From an uncultured Clostridia bacterium (GTDB taxonomy: Bacteria; Bacillota; Clostridia; Oscillospirales; Ruminococcaceae), in the NCBI GenBank assembly GCA_947584375.1, contig CANPWL010000004.1:56353-120352 (forward strand): a stretch of DNA of 64,000 bases. The letters are read 5' to 3'. This document shows positions 60,458-64,000 of the stretch, piece after piece (within the stretch, counting starts at the first letter, position 1; the number at the start of each line of letters is the position of its first letter). Position numbers and translations under genes: made by a program. The notes under the pieces are model-generated. The model saw only the letters and a program-made list of their open reading frames with translations, did not search any database and had not been told where the DNA came from.

Positions 60458-61250
60458 GAAGATAAGAATAGATAAGATAAATACAAAAAATAAAGTAAAT
60501 TATATTATCAAATCTTACTTCGTAAATCGGAATAAGGAGAGCAGGTCCAATGAACTAATTATAATTTAAAATTATAAAGATATTTTTGAATGGAGAGTAT
60601 AGTCCGATGGTTCATTAAGGTTTTGAAATGAAAGTGATTCAAATTTTTACAGGAGAATCAGTCCAATGAACAGATAAGAATTTAAAGACTGAAAATTAAA
60701 CCAGTTAAAGTTGTGGTGAACTGAAAAGTAAGATATGAAATTCAGTTTACTGGTTGAAATAAATTACAGTTTAAAATTTGAAAGGGCGTGATAGGAATGT
60801 TAAAAAGAGCGTTTAAAACCTATCAAGACCGATTGATTGAAATTCAGTAAGAAAGAGGCGAGTCCAATGGCAGTAGAAAGTTCATCAGTGTTGTGTGACT
60901 TTGAAATTGGCTCGGATGTCATGTAAATGAAATCAAAACTCAGATAATAAGTTGCTGATAAAGATTTAAGCTGAAATGTTAAAACAGACATATCTTGTTT
61001 TAAAGTCTACATTGATGAGGAGAATAAAAATTTATATTTTCAAACGGAGGAAAGAACTTTCAAATAGTAACAGTAATAATTAATTAAACGCTTAACTGTG
61101 TTAAGACTGAATGATTTAGGCTTTGAATATAAGTCAAATAAGTAAAACTGATTTATTTAATTAAGTTAAATGTGATTCAGATTAATTTAAAATATAATAT
61201 AGAAAGTTAAGACCGATACATTTAGTGATGTATCGGTCTTGTTTTGTTTT
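60458..61250 (+). ncRNA. Large structured noncoding RNA candidate (about 790 nt)
   Basis: No plus-strand ORF of 60 aa or more in the track; consensus promoter; many stem pairs; repeated GGAGAGNANAGTCCRATG-like motif; perfect terminator. Confidence 0.75.
61209..61250 (+). terminator. Intrinsic terminator of the large ncRNA
   Basis: AAGACCGATACAT TTAGTG ATGTATCGGTCTT GTTTTGTTTTT (13-bp perfect stem). Confidence 0.92.
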
Positions 61251-61550
61251 TAATATATATAAATTTGTCACAATACAATGTTTTTTGGAATATTATATCT
61301 TATCAGCGTATTTAATAGTAACACATATGCTGAAAGTGGCATAAATAAATATGTTGCAGATGAATGTTTATTTATGTCCATAGGGGAGCTTTCGGCATGG
61401 GACTGTGATTTACACTGTAAAATAAATGTGGGTGCACCATATAGGTACACCCATTTTAATTGCAGTCTTGCAGAATAAATATCCCTTAGATATACCGAAT
61501 GATAGTTATTGTATACAAAAAGCTTTTGGCTGTGCTGAGTGATATCTGTA

Positions 61551-62135
61551 TTAAAAGTTATTCTTTTTATGTTTTTGTATGAATACCCTGAAGTTGTTGT
61601 ATACCTCTCTTTCCAGGGGTGCTGTAAGAAATCTGTTGCGCTTGTATAGCGTTTTCATTCGCTCAGCACGAAATTTTGCCGCAGTTAGGGAAATGTTGCA
61701 TACTGACGCTATCTGTTCGGCTGTGTGCAAATTAAGACCCCACAGTACACAAGCCGGAGATAATAATCTTGATGCGAAAATGTTTGCTTCTTGTTCTGCA
61801 AAGGATTCGGTTTTATTAAATGTTTGAGTAAATTGTCCTTTGTTTTCCAGACTGTGGCCAAGAAAAATGTGTCCAAGCTCGTGAGCGATAGTAAAACGGC
61901 ATCGTTGACGGGAACAGCTGTCATTATATACAATGTACCACTGGTTTCCGCTTATGATGCTTATTCCGATTTCATTTGGAGAAAGACAGCTTACGTCGCT
62001 TTCTTTTATAAGCTTTATCCCCGCATCTTTTGCAATCAGCTTTACCGAAACAGGAAGCGAGCTTACATCATATTCAATAAGACATTGCCAGGCTGCATTT
62101 CTTGCATTTGTATATTTTCCGTAAATCATATTCAT
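61551..62135 (-). CDS. ImmA/IrrE family metallopeptidase
   Basis: RCRFTIAHELGHIFLGHSLENK (HExxH); upstream XRE regulator on the same strand. Confidence 0.9.
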   Translation of the reverse strand: MNMIYGKYTNARNAAWQCLIEYDVSSLPVSVKLIAKDAGIKLIKESDVSCLSPNEIGISIISGNQWYIVYNDSCSRQRCRFTIAHELGHIFLGHSLENKGQFTQTFNKTESFAEQEANIFASRLLSPACVLWGLNLHTAEQIASVCNISLTAAKFRAERMKTLYKRNRFLTAPLEREVYNNFRVFIQKHKKNNF

Positions 62136-62312
62136 GATTATTATTCTCCGACAGGATCATTCCTGCTCAACGAGGTTTGAGCGACTGAATGCAGTGCCGT
62201 TTAGATACAGACGTTAAATACGACCTGAAAATCAACTTACATTGATTACTTGTTCTGACAATAAAAAAATAAATCAGTCCCACTAAGGAGTATTTCTTAA
62301 TGGGATTTTTTA

Positions 62313-62753
62313 TTATAAATCATCATCAGTTTCAGGAGCATTTTTAAGCCTGTCAAGCATCTCCTGCGTAATTTCAACGTAACCGTCTTCTTCCCGGTCA
62401 CTGCTGCGAGCCGCTTTATACACTGTGATTTTTTCTTCCTTATTTATTCCTAATAATCTGTCAATTGCAGGACGCATTTCAGCGTTTTCCCGATATGCAG
62501 TTATTACCTCTTTTTCATGGTCGGATACTGCAAATGCATCTCTGTAATCTTCACGAAACTCTGCAAGAATGTCAGATACATTGTATATGTCGCATAAACT
62601 CATAAGCATTTCGGCATCAGGCTGACCTCTGTTGTTTTCCCACGCATTAACTGTTTTTCCGCTCTTTCCTAAAATGTCTCCAACTTGTTTTGCTGTTAAT
62701 CCGCTTTGCAACCTTAATCGCTTTAGTGCTTTAGCTATCGTTTCGCGTGACAT
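62313..62753 (-). CDS. XRE-family transcriptional regulator
   Basis: LRLQSGLTAKQVGDILGKSGKTVNAWENNRGQPDAEMLMSLCDIYNV. Confidence 0.9.
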   Translation of the reverse strand: MSRETIAKALKRLRLQSGLTAKQVGDILGKSGKTVNAWENNRGQPDAEMLMSLCDIYNVSDILAEFREDYRDAFAVSDHEKEVITAYRENAEMRPAIDRLLGINKEEKITVYKAARSSDREEDGYVEITQEMLDRLKNAPETDDDL

Positions 62754-62926
62754 TATTATACACCACCTATTCTAAATTAATTCAATTATATAATGGTTAT
62801 TGCTATTTTTCAATATGAAATTCTAAAAAAATTAGAAAAATTTTTAAAAAACACTTGACAATCTAGAAAATATAGTCTATAATACGTTTGTAGTCTACGA
62901 AATTTAGATTAATAAGGGGGCTTTTT

Positions 62927-63127
62927 ATGAATATAGTCGATAAACTGAACGAGTATGTTAATAAAAATGATATTAATCAAATCTATATAGCTCAAAAAAC
63001 AGGATTGGCTGAAGATACTGTTTCTCAAATGCTTAAAGGCAATAGACGTATATTTGCAGATGAGTTTTTACTTATCTGCACCGCACTTAATATTGACCCT
63101 AATATTTTCAGAAACAGAACAGCATAA
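62927..63127 (+). CDS. Small HTH protein, divergent from the XRE regulator
   Basis: INQIYIAQKTGLAEDTVSQMLKGNRRIFADEFLLICTALNIDPNIF. Confidence 0.8.
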   Translation: MNIVDKLNEYVNKNDINQIYIAQKTGLAEDTVSQMLKGNRRIFADEFLLICTALNIDPNIFRNRTA

Positions 63128-63332
63128 AAAGCAGCTATTTTATTATAAGTAATATTTTCAGATTTGGTAAATCTGTATCGCAAAGCAGGTGATTTTTAGC
63201 GTCGCCTGAAGTGAAGGAGGGTGATTGATTAAACTTGATTACAAAGTGTGCAGGCTCTTTGTGATTCTAGTATATAGGGAGAAGTTATTATATGCCTGCA
63301 AAAATTTTAATAATTAAACGGAGGTTTATAAA

Positions 63333-64000
63333 ATGATAATTAAAAAACTTTTAAATTTTTTTGTAGCATTTGTAGTTATTATTTCATTTTCTACTTCATT
63401 AATTAGTTTAGCCGTAACTGATAATTCTTATTTTTCTTTCTCTTATGGTACAACACGTTATACTGCTCAACTTAATTCTAGTGCAGATTTTTCTAATATG
63501 TCAGAAGTAGAATTCCCATCCAAGTATAATAATAACACTAATGGTGAGTTACCAGTTGTTTTTAATAAAGCAGGTATAACTAATGACACTATTACGTCAT
63601 TAATAACCCCTTCATCAGTGTCATCTGTTTCCCCAATGGCATTTCAAGGATTAAATGCTTTAGAAAAGGTAAGTTATACATATACTGGTGAGTTAACTTT
63701 TTCTGCAATAACTTTTATGAATTGCTCTACAAAATTAAAAACAATAAAGATTGATGCATCTTCTGTAATCTTTACTGGTGCGACAGGTCCACGAGCATTT
63801 ACAGGATTTGTAAATAATGATGATGCAAAAATTATTGTAACTAGTGAAAACGTTAAAAATCAAATAATTAATGGAACAAAAAATGGCGTGCCCGTCTCCG
63901 AAAAACAAATAGAGGTAAAGTCAAGCAGTCTACCAAAGCCGGTAATAACATTAAGTTGTGAAGATATTACTTACGGAACAGTTGGCGGATTTAAGCCATC
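63333..64000 (+). CDS. Secreted protein, BspA-like LRR_5 region, truncated by window end
   Basis: Manual translation of an open frame from ATG 63333: MIIKKLLNFFVAFVVIISFSTSLISLAVTDNSYFSF...AFQGLNALEKVSYTYTGELTFSAITFMNCSTKLKTIKIDASSVIF...; SD ACGGAGG; no stop before 64000, so absent from the ORF track. Confidence 0.7.
   Translation, partial: MIIKKLLNFFVAFVVIISFSTSLISLAVTDNSYFSFSYGTTRYTAQLNSSADFSNMSEVEFPSKYNNNTNGELPVVFNKAGITNDTITSLITPSSVSSVSPMAFQGLNALEKVSYTYTGELTFSAITFMNCSTKLKTIKIDASSVIFTGATGPRAFTGFVNNDDAKIIVTSENVKNQIINGTKNGVPVSEKQIEVKSSSLPKPVITLSCEDITYGTVGGFKP

Noticed and set aside
60800-60991. 63-aa minus-strand ORF inside the large ncRNA
   Set aside because: No SD or promoter on that strand, and the plus strand has a complete promoter/terminator pair with stems across the region.
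1-64000. tRNA and rRNA genes
   Set aside because: Scanned by eye for GGTTCGAATCC-type arms and rRNA signatures; none convincing. A tRNAscan-SE run would be decisive.

Overview
This 64 kb window is a low-GC Firmicute chromosome segment, most likely Clostridia/Ruminococcaceae judging by gene content and AT-rich promoters. It is mostly housekeeping genes: glgA, ispE, a T-box-controlled trp operon with a trpG-trpD fusion, nadB/nadC, rnjA, gdpP-like, rplI, dnaB, tilS, ftsH, a 2-oxoacid:ferredoxin oxidoreductase operon, purL, mtaB-like, hup/mazG/spoVB-like, spmA/spmB, abrB-like, rpoD, dnaG, dgt-like and rpmE. The less ordinary content is:
(i) a long (about 790 nt), apparently untranslated, highly structured transcription unit at about 60458-61250, with a consensus promoter and a perfect terminator, beside an ImmA/XRE pair. 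It is the best candidate for an undescribed or ROOL/GOLLD-like large ncRNA.
(ii) a cassette family of tiny regulators that occurs twice: a 64-aa Arc/RHH-like protein (four copies) divergent from a small acidic partner protein (two copies), plus three small XRE paralogs. The duplicated divergent promoters keep a partner SD-ATG that is immediately followed by a stop.
(iii) an abundant modular intergenic repeat family (CGCC..AAAGGCGG ends, CCGGCGGTTCGCCGG palindrome, GCAACGGTGACGTTGC GNRA-like hairpin).
(iv) a fused nucleotidyltransferase/phosphomannomutase in which both catalytic motifs look degenerate.
(v) a hairpin between the SD and start codon of rnjA.
(vi) an IS200-type left-end remnant.
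All calls were made by eye. No database or folding program was run.
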